Counted from the stretch's first letter, positions 37,972 to 47,509 are shown. The stretch: DNA of 64,000 bases from Candidatus Phycorickettsia trachydisci (GCF_003015145.1 NZ_CP027845.1:372001-436000); one strand, 5' to 3'. Notes: a model not told the origin generated them from the sequence alone. Translations and numbers: made by a program.

Positions 37972-40494
37972 TTAAAACTTGAAGAGAAGAGAAGCGTAAG
38001 TAGAATGACTATGATAACGGCGCTTAAATGTATAGTCATATACTAGATTAAGTTCTATGGATTTTTTACAAGCGCTTAAAAAAGTACCAATAGCATAAGT
38101 AGTCTTAGCTGGCTTAACGACATCTGATACTACACTTTGAGATTGATTTCCTATAGTTGTGATTATATTTCTGTTACCCTTAGTAAATATAGCTTGCTCT
38201 ATATTAATACTAATGCCAGGAGTTACTTCAAATTCGCGCATTTTCATACGTTTTATAAGCCTAACACCTATATTCGCTGCTATTCTAGTGATTTTTTTTC
38301 GTCCTACATTCAAGCTAAGGTTGGGGCTAGTTTCTTTGAAGCTATTAATTGAGAATTTATCAAACGTAATTCCTATTTTTGGTAATAAACTAAAGATTTT
38401 GTTATAGTCAGTTTTATAAGAAACTTCTGTTTGGGCTCTAAATAATTCTCCTTTGGTTTTACCTAAATATAATATATTTTGATTATTACGCTCAGTTTTT
38501 ATGAAAGCTTTACCGTAATTTAAGTTTGTATTGAGCCGAACCTTTGGTGATAAAACATATTCACCATAAAGAGTTATAATATGCAAATTGGTTTTTTGTA
38601 TATTATCTTTAGTAATAGTGATTCCCCTAAATTTGGTTTTAGAGAAAGTGTTTGTATAAGCAATGCCAGCCGTAAAAAGATCTTTTATCAATTCTATATC
38701 AGTACCAATCGCAAAACCTTTTTGATGATTATTATAGCCAAGATCATTTTTTTTAGGTTTTTGTTTAGAAAAAGAGCTTAAACCTTTTATCCATAAACCC
38801 TTTTTTACAGGATCATTCTCTCCAGCTGCAGCTAATGTCGATATTTCTGATTGACTTAAATTGTATAATCTTGTTTGAAGGATGCGAGAGACTAAATCCA
38901 TGGAATCGAAAAATATCATATGTGAAATATTGTGAATGTATTTTAACGAAAATAAAGCATCTTGGTTTGAAGTGTTTGGATCTAGAACTCCTTTTTCTAA
39001 ATTTTGCCGTATTTCTTCTGCGTGTATCTCTAATTTTTCAGCAGGTTTAAGTGTCCGGGGTTTAGTTTGTATCTGAGGAGGTGGTGGGATTGTTACATCT
39101 TGCTTAGGTAGTTTATTGATTATAATTTTTCCAGCCGGTTTAAGCGTCTGAGGCTTGGTTTGTATTTTCAAAGGTGCTCGTACTGACACTTCCTTTATAG
39201 TTGGTTTGTTAACAACTATTTGTCCAGCTGGTTCGATTGTTTGTTTTTTGGTTTGTACAGTTTGAGGTGGTTGGATAGTTACATCTTGCTTAGGTAGTTT
39301 GTTGACTATAATTTTTCCAGCCGGTTTAAGCGTCTGAGGCTTGGTTTGTATTTTCAAAGGTGCTCGTACTGACACTTCCTTTGCAGTTGGTTTGTTAACA
39401 ACTATTTGTCCAGCTGGTTCGATTGTTTGTTTTTTGGTTTGTATAGTTTGAGGTGGTTGGATAGTTACATCTTGCTTAGGTAGTTTATTGACTATAATTT
39501 TTCCAGCCGGTTTAAGTGTCTGAGCTTTGGTTTGTATAGTTTGAGATGGTTGGATGGTTACATCTTGCTTAGGTAGTTTATTGATTATAATTTTTCCAGC
39601 CGGTTTAAGTGTCTGAGCTTTGGTTTGTATAGTTTGAGATGGTTGGATGGTTACATCTTGCTTAGGTAGTTTATTGACTACAATTTTCTCAGCCGGTTTA
39701 AGTGTCTGAGCTTTGGTTTGTATAGTTTGAGATGGTTGGATGGTTACATCTTGCTTAGGTAGTTTATTGACTACAATTTTCTCAGCCGGTTTAAGTGTCT
39801 GAGCTTTGGTTTGTATAGTTTGAGGTGGTTGGATAGTTACATCTTGCTTAGGTAGTTTGTCGACTATAATTTTTCCAGCCGGTTTAAGTGTCTGAGCTTT
39901 GGTTTGTATAGTTTGAGGTGGTTGGATAGTTACATCTTGCTTAGGTAGTTTGTCGACTATAATTTTTCCAGCCCGCTTAAGTGTCTGTGGTTTGGTTTTT
40001 ATTTCCTCAGGTGGATTATAGGGTATCCAATGATGTTGCTCTTTTGCTGGGCGATTTTCACTACCTTCTGAACCTGAATCAGAAGCCAGAGGTGTTCTAA
40101 TATTAGTTAGCAAAGGATTTTCACTACCTTCTGAACCTGAATCAGAAGCTAGAGGTGTTCTAATATTAGTTAGCAAAGGATTTTCACTACCTTCTGAACC
40201 TGAATCAGAAGCTAGAGGTGTTCTAATATCAGTTAGCAAAGGATTTTCACTACCTTCTGAACCTGAATCAGAAGCCAGAGGTGTTCTAATATTAGTTAGC
40301 AAAGGATTTTCACTGCCTTCTGAACCTGAATCTTTGGTTGATATACCAGAACTTACGGAATTAGGGGTTTTGTTTGATCCCGGTTCGACAGCAAGTACAT
40401 TTTTTGCGAAAAAGACTAGCGTTAGGCTTACTACAATTACCTGCAGTTTTACAATGTTAGGAATTTTCCAGCAAATTAAACGTACAAGCAACAT
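37972..40494 (-). CDS. Autotransporter-like surface protein with two tandem repeat arrays
   Basis: 840 aa. The signal peptide ends near LVFFAKNVLA (residue 35). Residues 55-150 hold four 21-aa copies of DSGSEGSENPLLTNIRTPLAS plus a partial fifth. Residues 165-500 hold ten 31-aa copies based on IQTKAQTLKPAGKIIVDKLP plus KQDVTIQPPQT, in two sub-types that alternate near the end. Residues 560-840 form an autotransporter beta-domain (GLWIKGLSSFSKQKPKKNDL, then the ITLYGEYVLSPKVRLNTNLN strands, final ASLLFKF). This is the Sca-like layout of a surface adhesin, but the repeats match no Sca passenger I know. Copy number is likely to vary between strains. Confidence 0.85.
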   Translation of the reverse strand: MLLVRLICWKIPNIVKLQVIVVSLTLVFFAKNVLAVEPGSNKTPNSVSSGISTKDSGSEGSENPLLTNIRTPLASDSGSEGSENPLLTDIRTPLASDSGSEGSENPLLTNIRTPLASDSGSEGSENPLLTNIRTPLASDSGSEGSENRPAKEQHHWIPYNPPEEIKTKPQTLKRAGKIIVDKLPKQDVTIQPPQTIQTKAQTLKPAGKIIVDKLPKQDVTIQPPQTIQTKAQTLKPAEKIVVNKLPKQDVTIQPSQTIQTKAQTLKPAEKIVVNKLPKQDVTIQPSQTIQTKAQTLKPAGKIIINKLPKQDVTIQPSQTIQTKAQTLKPAGKIIVNKLPKQDVTIQPPQTIQTKKQTIEPAGQIVVNKPTAKEVSVRAPLKIQTKPQTLKPAGKIIVNKLPKQDVTIQPPQTVQTKKQTIEPAGQIVVNKPTIKEVSVRAPLKIQTKPQTLKPAGKIIINKLPKQDVTIPPPPQIQTKPRTLKPAEKLEIHAEEIRQNLEKGVLDPNTSNQDALFSLKYIHNISHMIFFDSMDLVSRILQTRLYNLSQSEISTLAAAGENDPVKKGLWIKGLSSFSKQKPKKNDLGYNNHQKGFAIGTDIELIKDLFTAGIAYTNTFSKTKFRGITITKDNIQKTNLHIITLYGEYVLSPKVRLNTNLNYGKAFIKTERNNQNILYLGKTKGELFRAQTEVSYKTDYNKIFSLLPKIGITFDKFSINSFKETSPNLSLNVGRKKITRIAANIGVRLIKRMKMREFEVTPGISINIEQAIFTKGNRNIITTIGNQSQSVVSDVVKPAKTTYAIGTFLSACKKSIELNLVYDYTFKRRYHSHSTYASLLFKF
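39020..40015 (-). repeat. 93-bp in-frame tandem repeats (about ten copies)
   Basis: Period 93 bases, seen for example from the recurrence of GTTTAAGTGTCTGAG at 39510 and 39603. Each encodes a 31-aa unit with PxxKIxVxKLP. Several adjacent copies are nearly identical at DNA level, implying recent expansion. Confidence 0.9.
40055..40335 (-). repeat. 63-bp in-frame tandem repeats (four copies plus a partial)
   Basis: Near-perfect copies encode DSGSEGSENPLLTNIRTPLAS, differing by single bases. Boundaries are approximate. They lie just after the signal peptide of the surface protein. Confidence 0.9.
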
Positions 40495-40502
40495 TTTACT
40501 AA

Positions 40503-41468
40503 TTAATCCTCTTCAAATAAGGGTATATCATAGCCACTAAGTCTAACAAATTCTAATATTTCCTCCCCTCTATCTTTATCTCCATTTTCTGATTCGCTGC
40601 ATACTAAAGATTGCCCTTTATCATGCCAAAATTGAAATACTGCTTCTTGGATATCTGGGTTAAGTGCCATAAGGTCGATGTTGTATGTAAATTTTTGTAT
40701 CTCCTTTATGTGTTGTCCTTGATTTAAGATACTTTCCGTTGTACGACTATACATGTATACAATAAGAGAGTTGTAAGTTTTTTGACTTTCTGTATCTTTA
40801 TTACTTAAAAATTCCTGCGCATTATCACTTATGAATTGCCAGGCTGAATTTAAGGTATTTGAACTATCTTCTCTTAACCTAATTTCACACTCTATTAACT
40901 GACAGAAAGAGTTCAGTTGAAGGTCAAGATTTTCTTTAGGACAATTTTTATTATCAATCACCTCTTGAAATTCTTTTTTAGCAGCAAGATATTTATCTTC
41001 TGTACCTTGTCTCATAAATAAGAGCCCCAATTTATATGTTGCTTCAACGTTTGTAGGATCCCAATCTTTAGCTTTTTGAAAGCTTTCAGTTGCTTCGTCA
41101 GGCGCTTGAGTAAGACCTAAATTGTACAGAGCTTTTGAAAGAATTACTTCATGATCATACTCTAATTTAAGACCATTTTTTTCTACTTCTTTAATAACAT
41201 GCAAAACTTCGTCAAGGTTTCCCTGCATAACGAAACATACAGCTAAGTTAGTGCAAGCTTTAATATAATCTTTTGCTAAGTTGCCCTTATTAAAATCACT
41301 TATTTTAATATATTGTTCGATCGCATTGGAAAAAGAATCTATAGCTTTGTTAAAATCTTGATTGTCAAGAGCATCGCAACCATCATTATATGATTGATTA
41401 GCTCTCATTTTATATGACCGTTCTAGCGTAATACTTGCTTGCTTTGCCACTTTATTTTCTTTTGTCAT
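40503..41468 (-). CDS. TPR-repeat protein
   Basis: 321 aa, no signal peptide. Several tetratricopeptide-like repeats are visible: SYNDGCDALDNQDFNKAIDS, then ACTNLAVCFVMQGNLDEVLHVI, KALYNLGLTQAPDEATESFQKAKDWDP and ATYKLGLLFMRQGTEDKYLAAKKEFQEVI. The C-terminal third is helical without a clear repeat. TPR domains bind peptides or partner proteins. It lies 20 bases downstream of the 764-aa gene and 9 bases upstream of the autotransporter gene, all on the minus strand, so the three may be one operon; it might act as a chaperone or effector. Function is inferred only from the repeats. Confidence 0.8.
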   Translation of the reverse strand: MTKENKVAKQASITLERSYKMRANQSYNDGCDALDNQDFNKAIDSFSNAIEQYIKISDFNKGNLAKDYIKACTNLAVCFVMQGNLDEVLHVIKEVEKNGLKLEYDHEVILSKALYNLGLTQAPDEATESFQKAKDWDPTNVEATYKLGLLFMRQGTEDKYLAAKKEFQEVIDNKNCPKENLDLQLNSFCQLIECEIRLREDSSNTLNSAWQFISDNAQEFLSNKDTESQKTYNSLIVYMYSRTTESILNQGQHIKEIQKFTYNIDLMALNPDIQEAVFQFWHDKGQSLVCSESENGDKDRGEEILEFVRLSGYDIPLFEED

Positions 41469-41488
41469 AAATTATACTGTTTTAAAAA

Positions 41489-43783
41489 TTAGTTAATTAT
41501 CACGTCAGTATCAACACTATCTGTGCCGATTAAAGAACTACTATACTCACTCTTTTGCGATGGGTAACAAGGAAAAACTGAAGGAGCAGAGCTGTAGCTA
41601 CTACCTAATTCTTCATAATTACCTGACATAAAAAAGTCGATTATGTTTTTAACTTGTTCGTCATATGAATCATCTTTAGGATATTTATTAAAAATGAACT
41701 CTCTAAAATCTTGAACTAGTGATTCTAAATTTTTCTTCGATTCTTCACTCGGTAAGAGTTTTAATGTTTTAGCTGAATATTTATTCAAGCTATTTAATAA
41801 CCTCTGAATTTCAACAATTTTAGGAGTTTTTAAATCATATTCGTCAATCAGCCTCTCCATAGCTTGGTATATTTTAGTTGTTTTTTCTATAGTATCATCT
41901 AATCTTTTTTCCTGGTTGAGACGAGTTAAAGATTTAATTGATGCTTTTGCTATGTGTAGTATTGTCTTAAAAATATCTTCGTTACATTTCTTGAGTTCGT
42001 CTTCATTATCTGCTGAGTTCTTAATAAATTTTTGGTATTGAATATAATGTCCTATTATTTCAATGCTTTCAAGACTTGGATATTTTTGTACTTGAGATAG
42101 CAGATAGGTCAGGTCAATTTTGAGATCTGCCTCTTCGGATAATAAGTATTTCATTACATTTTGTGCCTTCAGATTAAATGAAATGTGAAATAAATGGTCT
42201 GTGCCTCTTGGGTATGTTCCTAATTTAATTTTTTGTACTAAAAATTTCATTACATCATCATTTTGTGTTATGCAGGTTATGGCATATGCATAATTTAATA
42301 TTTGATGCGTTGTATGATTTGGGTGCGCTTTATTAGTATTACATAAATTTCCTATATATTCTTTAAGGAAATCATTTTTGTTGGCAAAAGGTGCTTCTTC
42401 AAATTTGTCTATAACATGCTTAAAAATTTTGCGAAATTCTTTCTTACTTGCTGCAGAAATCAAACTACATAATTGCAAATCTATTTTAAAATTTCTGTCC
42501 AGGTCTGTTGCAGTTTTTTTAATTTTTTCCAATTGAGCGTTAAATATCCCTGCATGCTGCTCTTTGGATAGTTCTTCTTCAAGTATGGATGTAAAAGACT
42601 CTATACTAAAGGGTAGCTTATCATTTTTTACGTCTTGGTTTTGGTTTAGAACGACACTACTATTTTCTTTGTTATCTATAAAATTTTCTTTTTGAGATCT
42701 CTTACCAAGTTTTTTGTGATTATGATTTGAATTTGAGGTAGATGTTTTTTGTTCTTCTGATTGATCTGGTGCTGTTAATTCTATAGTTTCAAGATCAGCA
42801 CCAGTATCATTCTGTGAATTTTCTACATAACGTTTTATTTTTCTAAATTCTTCATTATCAGGTGACTCGGATTGTAAAAGAAGAAGAATCTGCTCTAATG
42901 TTGCATGCTCTAACGTTGGATTCTTCCCTGTTATATGTTTTATAGGATTAAATTTATTTAAATATAATAAAGAACAATTTGTCAGTATATGTTCTTTTAC
43001 TTTATCTAAATTATTGTCCCAATCTTCCTTTCCTAATAATTCTGACCAATTTATTTCTCCTATTTTTTCAATTAGTCGTGTAACCTTACCATGTTCAGGT
43101 TCGTCAAGAATATCTTCCCAATGATTTTGAAATAATTTACTAAATGAGTCGGTAGTTGGGCCCCTAAATTTACCAACTTCTTGCGGAATGTTTTTCAAAT
43201 ATTTGTTGAATTTTTCCTGCACTTCTGGAGATTCTGTTTTAAATAAATCAAAAAATTTCCAGCTACCACTTTGAATAACTTGCCAGAAAATATTCTTTAA
43301 AACATTATGTGCTATTTCCTCGTTTTCAAAAATAAACTCTAGGGGTGATTTACTAATACTTCCGTCGGTTAAAACCTTAGAATAATCATTACTAGTTAAA
43401 ACTGCTTTTAATTCCATGAGCCACCATAAGGCCACTGGATCAGTTTTGATTGCTATATGAGCAGGAGTTAAGCCCGCATTATTTACTGCATTTAGATTAT
43501 CGTGTAAATTATCTGAAGATACACGTTCTCTTTCTAATATAGCATCTTTATAGTGGTTGATAACAGAAAGAACATCAGACAGTATACCTTTTTCAGCTGA
43601 GGAATGAAAAAAATTATTACCTTTGGAAGTTGAATAATAAAAAATTCCTAAAGCTTGAGGTTCGGAGAGAGTTCTAAATAATTTATCAAAAAAAGTCTGT
43701 GGTCTGCCCGTAGTTAATAAATGGATAATTTCTTGTACGTTGGGGTGAGGTTTTTGCAATTCGCTAATTAGTCCTTTGTACAT
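41489..43783 (-). CDS. Large hypothetical protein with degenerate ankyrin-like repeats, putative effector
   Basis: 764 aa, no signal peptide or membrane segment. Residues 54-77 (GNNFFHSSAEKGILSDVLSV) and 101-125 (NNAGLTPAHIAIKTDPVALW) read as ankyrin-like repeats; more degenerate helical repeats occur at 480-570. The middle (about 325-380) is a polar, disordered linker. The end is Ser/Tyr-rich and acidic. The layout resembles large Rickettsiales and Legionella-type effectors, an inference. First gene of the possible operon with the TPR and autotransporter genes. Confidence 0.65.
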   Translation of the reverse strand: MYKGLISELQKPHPNVQEIIHLLTTGRPQTFFDKLFRTLSEPQALGIFYYSTSKGNNFFHSSAEKGILSDVLSVINHYKDAILERERVSSDNLHDNLNAVNNAGLTPAHIAIKTDPVALWWLMELKAVLTSNDYSKVLTDGSISKSPLEFIFENEEIAHNVLKNIFWQVIQSGSWKFFDLFKTESPEVQEKFNKYLKNIPQEVGKFRGPTTDSFSKLFQNHWEDILDEPEHGKVTRLIEKIGEINWSELLGKEDWDNNLDKVKEHILTNCSLLYLNKFNPIKHITGKNPTLEHATLEQILLLLQSESPDNEEFRKIKRYVENSQNDTGADLETIELTAPDQSEEQKTSTSNSNHNHKKLGKRSQKENFIDNKENSSVVLNQNQDVKNDKLPFSIESFTSILEEELSKEQHAGIFNAQLEKIKKTATDLDRNFKIDLQLCSLISAASKKEFRKIFKHVIDKFEEAPFANKNDFLKEYIGNLCNTNKAHPNHTTHQILNYAYAITCITQNDDVMKFLVQKIKLGTYPRGTDHLFHISFNLKAQNVMKYLLSEEADLKIDLTYLLSQVQKYPSLESIEIIGHYIQYQKFIKNSADNEDELKKCNEDIFKTILHIAKASIKSLTRLNQEKRLDDTIEKTTKIYQAMERLIDEYDLKTPKIVEIQRLLNSLNKYSAKTLKLLPSEESKKNLESLVQDFREFIFNKYPKDDSYDEQVKNIIDFFMSGNYEELGSSYSSAPSVFPCYPSQKSEYSSSLIGTDSVDTDVIIN

Positions 43784-44138
43784 AATTTTTTCTATTTAAT
43801 TAAGCTACTTTTTAATACTATCAAATTAATACTATCAAAAAAAAGATAATTAATGCAACTAGTTTTAGATATATATTTTTAACTTCAACAAATAATTTAT
43901 CTATAATTTTTACTAAAAAATTATATAAGTAAGTAAAAAATTAAAAAATACTTAAAATTTTTACAAAGATAGTATATTCATACTGAAAATAGTCCAACAA
44001 ATAGATAGAGATATCTGTAAAACTTCCTGAGCTAGATTATCTTAGCTCAGGTGGACATGTGATATTTTTATACTCTTTCAAATATATTTGTAGTCACTAT
44101 AATTTTGCAATTTATAAATACCCTATTAAGACATTAAT
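43784..44138. other. AT-rich intergenic region between divergent genes
   Basis: 355 bases. It holds a direct repeat of TTAATACTATCAAA near 43811-43840, close to the start of the minus-strand gene, and the hairpin at 44026. No ORF or RNA gene is supported; promoters for both flanking genes must lie here. Confidence 0.5.
44026..44051. repeat. Hairpin with CTGAGCTA core
   Basis: Arms CCTGAGCTA (44026-44034) and TAGCTCAGG (44043-44051) around an 8-base loop, about 90 bases before the ATG at 44139. The core matches that of the hairpin at 15274-15319. Whether it ends a small RNA or regulates the next gene is unknown. Confidence 0.5.
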
Positions 44139-45095
44139 ATGATAGAGAATTTATTTAAAATTATTACCTATATGATATTTACTAATCAAGAAAATACTTT
44201 GGCCACGGCTGTAAAATATGCTCTTAAACCTAAAGGTTCATTGTTTCATAATCAAGAATATTGGGTCAAAAAAGCTATACATATAGCTTCAAAAGAAAAT
44301 ATAGTAGCAAGCCAAGTACCTATTCCCGATATAATTGAATGTATCCAGAATGGTCATGTAGATCTTGCAGCTTATTTGTATTCTAAAACTCAAGTGAAAG
44401 AAAGAGTACAGACTCTTTTTGATAACTTCATGCAATTAACGAAAGCAGAGTATCACAATAACATTGAGCTGCAAAAATTACATACGGAAATCTTAGGAAT
44501 AGGGTATCGTACTTTTGAAACTTTGTCAGTTTTCTTAGTTACTAAAGGAATAAGTGAAAATGCTTTATCAAACCATGGAACTGCAGATTTGATAAAACTT
44601 TTGTTATCCAATGCGTCTTTTGAATTTAAGGCAGAGGATCCTGCGATGACGGAAAAGTTAGAAAAGATTGAACAAATAATAGGTCAAGGTCCATCAGCTA
44701 ATGGCAGTGTAGAATTATTTAAAATATTTAATTCAATTATTCCAGTGAGAGATTTTAGTGGATTAATTGATGAACTTGGAATTCACCAACCTAGCTTTGG
44801 TAAATTTAATATAGATGTAAAGTGTGAAAATGGTAAACCTAGTATAATGGCAAGCTTAAAAATAAACGAAAATAATTTAGTAGGAAAAGAATTAGCCAAT
44901 CTTGGAAAAAGTACTGGGGGTATACATGTTGGTACAGACGATTTACCTATTCATTCCCCTGTAGATATCACTTTAGGTGTTGAGCAAGACGGTGCCTTAT
45001 CAGTTGAAGCTGGTTTGGATGTACCTGGAGGTAGCGCAGTATCTACAGCTGTCAAAGCTATAGGTCAGGCGGTCGACAATCATCACGACGCATAA
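44139..45095 (+). CDS. Hypothetical protein, putative effector
   Basis: 318 aa. Mostly helical to about residue 215, with a segment IPDIIECIQNGHVDLAAYLYSKTQ that recalls an isolated ankyrin-like helix pair. The last 100 residues look beta-rich and Gly/Asn/Asp-containing (FNIDVKCENGKPSIMASLKI, then HVGTDDLPIHSPVDITLGVE). No signal peptide. I recognise no family. It neighbours other accessory genes and ends at a terminator-like hairpin. Any function is open. Confidence 0.6.
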   Translation: MIENLFKIITYMIFTNQENTLATAVKYALKPKGSLFHNQEYWVKKAIHIASKENIVASQVPIPDIIECIQNGHVDLAAYLYSKTQVKERVQTLFDNFMQLTKAEYHNNIELQKLHTEILGIGYRTFETLSVFLVTKGISENALSNHGTADLIKLLLSNASFEFKAEDPAMTEKLEKIEQIIGQGPSANGSVELFKIFNSIIPVRDFSGLIDELGIHQPSFGKFNIDVKCENGKPSIMASLKINENNLVGKELANLGKSTGGIHVGTDDLPIHSPVDITLGVEQDGALSVEAGLDVPGGSAVSTAVKAIGQAVDNHHDA

Positions 45096-45114
45096 TTTTT
45101 AACACTGTTAATAA

Positions 45115-45160
45115 ACTAGTTATTTTTGGCTTTTTTTTCAGCATCATAAAAATAACTGGT
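45115..45160. terminator. 13-bp hairpin between convergent genes, probable bidirectional terminator
   Basis: Arms ACTAGTTATTTTT (45115-45127) and AAAAATAACTGGT (45148-45160), with one G-U pair, around a 20-base T-rich loop. It lies after the stop at 45095 and before the nuoC end at 45307, and gives T runs on both strands. Confidence 0.65.
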
Positions 45161-45306
45161 CTATTAATAGCAACATATCTTATATGTAATTTTTAAAATC
45201 AACATCTAATATAATTGATAAACAATTTTGTTTATAGCTCTTGATGATTTTCTGATTTATAGGCTATACGATATTCACCCAAATATTTAAAACCCATTAA
45301 TAGTAT

Positions 45307-45912
45307 TTATTTTTTGCTTGGTTCTGGCTTAAAGCTAGCTTTTTCATCACCAGGAAGTACGTTATCTGGACCTTGCCAAGGAGATGCAAAATCAAATGAT
45401 CGAAACTCTTGTTCAAGATCTAATGGTTCATATATTACGCTTTCTTGTTTTTCGTCATATTTGACCTGATTATAGCCGCTAAGAGGAAAGTCTTTTCTTA
45501 AAGGGTGTCCTTCAAAACCGTAATCAGTAAGTATTCTAGTTAAATTTGGATGCTCATCAAATATTATGCCAAATAAATCAAAAGCTTCACGTTCATACCA
45601 ATTTGCAGCTGAAAATATAGAAGTTGCGGAAGGCATAGATTCTTTATCTTTCAATTGCACCTTGATAATCAAGCGCATATTAAGCTTCAGGCTGAGTAGG
45701 TTATAAACTACTTCAAATCTTTTGGGGCGAGAAGGAAAATCAGCTACAAATAGATCTGTCAGTACCGTAAATCTAAAATTATGATCTTGTTTCAATTCAG
45801 ATAAAATTTTGGTTATCAGATCTTTTTTGGTAATTAAGGTTATAAACTCAGCTGTTTGCTGAATGCATTCTGGATCTAAGTTTTTTACGAAATTCAATAC
45901 CTCTTCCTTCAT
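45307..45912 (-). CDS. nuoC: NADH-quinone oxidoreductase subunit C
   Basis: 201 aa. The 30-kDa subunit of the complex I peripheral arm; signature [41 protein letters not shown] is intact. The start overlaps the nuoB stop by 4 bases. In most relatives nuoD follows; here the operon stops and a terminator-like hairpin appears, while nuoD lies at 18388 on the other strand. Confidence 0.97.
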   Translation of the reverse strand: MKEEVLNFVKNLDPECIQQTAEFITLITKKDLITKILSELKQDHNFRFTVLTDLFVADFPSRPKRFEVVYNLLSLKLNMRLIIKVQLKDKESMPSATSIFSAANWYEREAFDLFGIIFDEHPNLTRILTDYGFEGHPLRKDFPLSGYNQVKYDEKQESVIYEPLDLEQEFRSFDFASPWQGPDNVLPGDEKASFKPEPSKK

Positions 45913-46391
45913 GATCTGACAATTTTATGTTTTTTGATTTTTTGTTGAAGTAGAAAAGCTCCATATAATAAACTTTCAGCTGTTGGTGGACAGCCTGGTA
46001 CATACACATCTACAGGAACAATACGATCGCATCCTCTAACAACTGAATAAGAGTAATGGTAATATCCTCCTCCATTAGCACAGCTTCCCATAGAAATAAC
46101 CCATTTAGGCTCTGCCATTTGATCATATACTTTTCTAAGAGCCGGGGCCATTTTGTTTGTTAATGTACCAGCAACAATCATAACATCTGCTTGACGTGGG
46201 CTTGCTCTAAAAAGCATTCCAAAACGATCCATATCGTACCTACTTGCAGCAGCTTGCATCATTTCTACAGCGCAACACGCAAGTCCAAAAGTCATGGGCC
46301 ATAGAGAGCCAGTACGTGCCCAGCATACTATGTCTTCTAGCTTTGCAACTAGGTATCCTTGATTATTAAATTGTTCCTTTAATGAATGCAT
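45909..46391 (-). CDS. nuoB: NADH-quinone oxidoreductase subunit B
   Basis: 160 aa. It holds the N2 [4Fe-4S] cluster next to the quinone site. The four ligand cysteines are in [10 protein letters not shown] (tandem pair), [12 protein letters not shown] and YVPGCPPT. Length is slightly below average (160-180). It starts one base after nuoA ends and overlaps nuoC. Confidence 0.98.
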   Translation of the reverse strand: MHSLKEQFNNQGYLVAKLEDIVCWARTGSLWPMTFGLACCAVEMMQAAASRYDMDRFGMLFRASPRQADVMIVAGTLTNKMAPALRKVYDQMAEPKWVISMGSCANGGGYYHYSYSVVRGCDRIVPVDVYVPGCPPTAESLLYGAFLLQQKIKKHKIVRS

Positions 46392-46392
46392 A

Positions 46393-46746
46393 TTACTTAC
46401 TATCTAAAACTTGTTTTTTCCACTCATAGATAAAACCAACTGTAAGCACAAAGATAAAAAATAATCCTGATAAAAATCCTGTCAAGCTTAGATTTTTTAA
46501 ATTTAATGCCCATGGAACTAAAAAAATGATTTCTAAATCAAACACTATAAAAGAAATGGCTATTAAGTAGAAACTAATATTAAATTGGCCTGCGTTATCT
46601 TGTGTTGGCTCAAAACCGCATTCGTAAGGAGATAATTTACTTTTTTGAGGTTTTTTGTTTGCTAGAAATTGGGGCAAAATGATTATAGCCAGTGCAATAA
46701 AGACGGTAAGACAGATGAAGATAAATATACTTAAATAATTAATCAT
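46393..46746 (-). CDS. nuoA: NADH-quinone oxidoreductase subunit A
   Basis: 117 aa with three membrane segments. The loop between the first two ([20 protein letters not shown]) is diagnostic for NuoA, with its conserved Cys. It forms part of the membrane arm near the quinone channel. virB9 ends one base before its start, so it is co-transcribed with virB8-virB9. Confidence 0.97.
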   Translation of the reverse strand: MINYLSIFIFICLTVFIALAIIILPQFLANKKPQKSKLSPYECGFEPTQDNAGQFNISFYLIAISFIVFDLEIIFLVPWALNLKNLSLTGFLSGLFFIFVLTVGFIYEWKKQVLDSK

Positions 46747-46747
46747 A

Positions 46748-47509
46748 TTAATTTAGTCTAAATGCTTCGTTAAAAATACACACTATTTTTTTTCCAGCCC
46801 GTAAAGAAAGCTTGTTATATACTCGTTCTATTATAACTAAATTGGAGTCACTACGAGCTGGGCGGTAGTTTACAAGTTCTTCTTTTAAATCATCATCGAC
46901 TGCAAATATAGCAGGAAGTTGACTGTTTCGATCTCTGAATTGTAGGTATGTGAATTGTCCATCATCAAAAATCTTAATTGGAGCAATTTCTTCATTGCCA
47001 CTAATAGAGTAATAGAAGTTGTAATTTTCGGGATGAGTTAGATCAGGTAAATCGTTATCTCCGGCAAGGGAATAACTTTGTATGTGGTTAAGATTCATTT
47101 CTTCATCTGGATAAAGGAATTTTACGTTAAATACCATGTCTGGATCACGAATATCCTGGGCTTCTTCAGCATACAACTCAAAATAATATGTTCTTTTATT
47201 TGTCAACAAAGTCATGTTAGTAGTTGCATCATTGTCTACAGGCTTTAAAAATATTCTATTACCAGAAGGAACGATCTGCCATCCCGTGGTATCACCCATA
47301 GAGATACTGGCTACTTCTTCATCGGGAGCAAGTTCAATGCTAGCTTGATAGTTGTAATAACCAGTAAATTTAAATACATCATCAGGGCTATATACCATTA
47401 CTCTGATTCTAGGATCAACAGGAGTTGGTCTAGACTCTCTAACTGCTGCGGATTCCAAACTCCAAAGCATCAAAATTAGGAAAATTAAGCTAAGTTTTTT
47501 TCTCATCAC
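46748..47509 (-). CDS. virB9: Type IV secretion outer-membrane complex protein VirB9
   Basis: 253 aa. A signal peptide (LSLIFLILMLWSLESAA) precedes PTPVDPRIRVMVYSPDDVFKFTG, the VirB9 N-terminal pattern. The C-terminal domain is complete (NFYYSISGNEEIAPIKIFDDGQFTYLQF and ERVYNKLSLRAGKKIVCIFNE), unlike truncated VirB9 paralogues. VirB9 with VirB7 and VirB10 builds the outer-membrane core complex. It overlaps virB8 by 20 bases and abuts nuoA. virB10, virB11 and virD4 are not in this window. Confidence 0.94.
   Translation of the reverse strand: MMRKKLSLIFLILMLWSLESAAVRESRPTPVDPRIRVMVYSPDDVFKFTGYYNYQASIELAPDEEVASISMGDTTGWQIVPSGNRIFLKPVDNDATTNMTLLTNKRTYYFELYAEEAQDIRDPDMVFNVKFLYPDEEMNLNHIQSYSLAGDNDLPDLTHPENYNFYYSISGNEEIAPIKIFDDGQFTYLQFRDRNSQLPAIFAVDDDLKEELVNYRPARSDSNLVIIERVYNKLSLRAGKKIVCIFNEAFRLN

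Noticed and set aside
38137-38407. Plus-strand ORFs opposite the autotransporter barrel
   Set aside because: Antisense shadows of the barrel strands without their own start signals or family patterns.
39020-40335. CRISPR-like array
   Set aside because: The repeats are contiguous, in-frame and protein-coding with no unique spacers; it is a coding tandem repeat.
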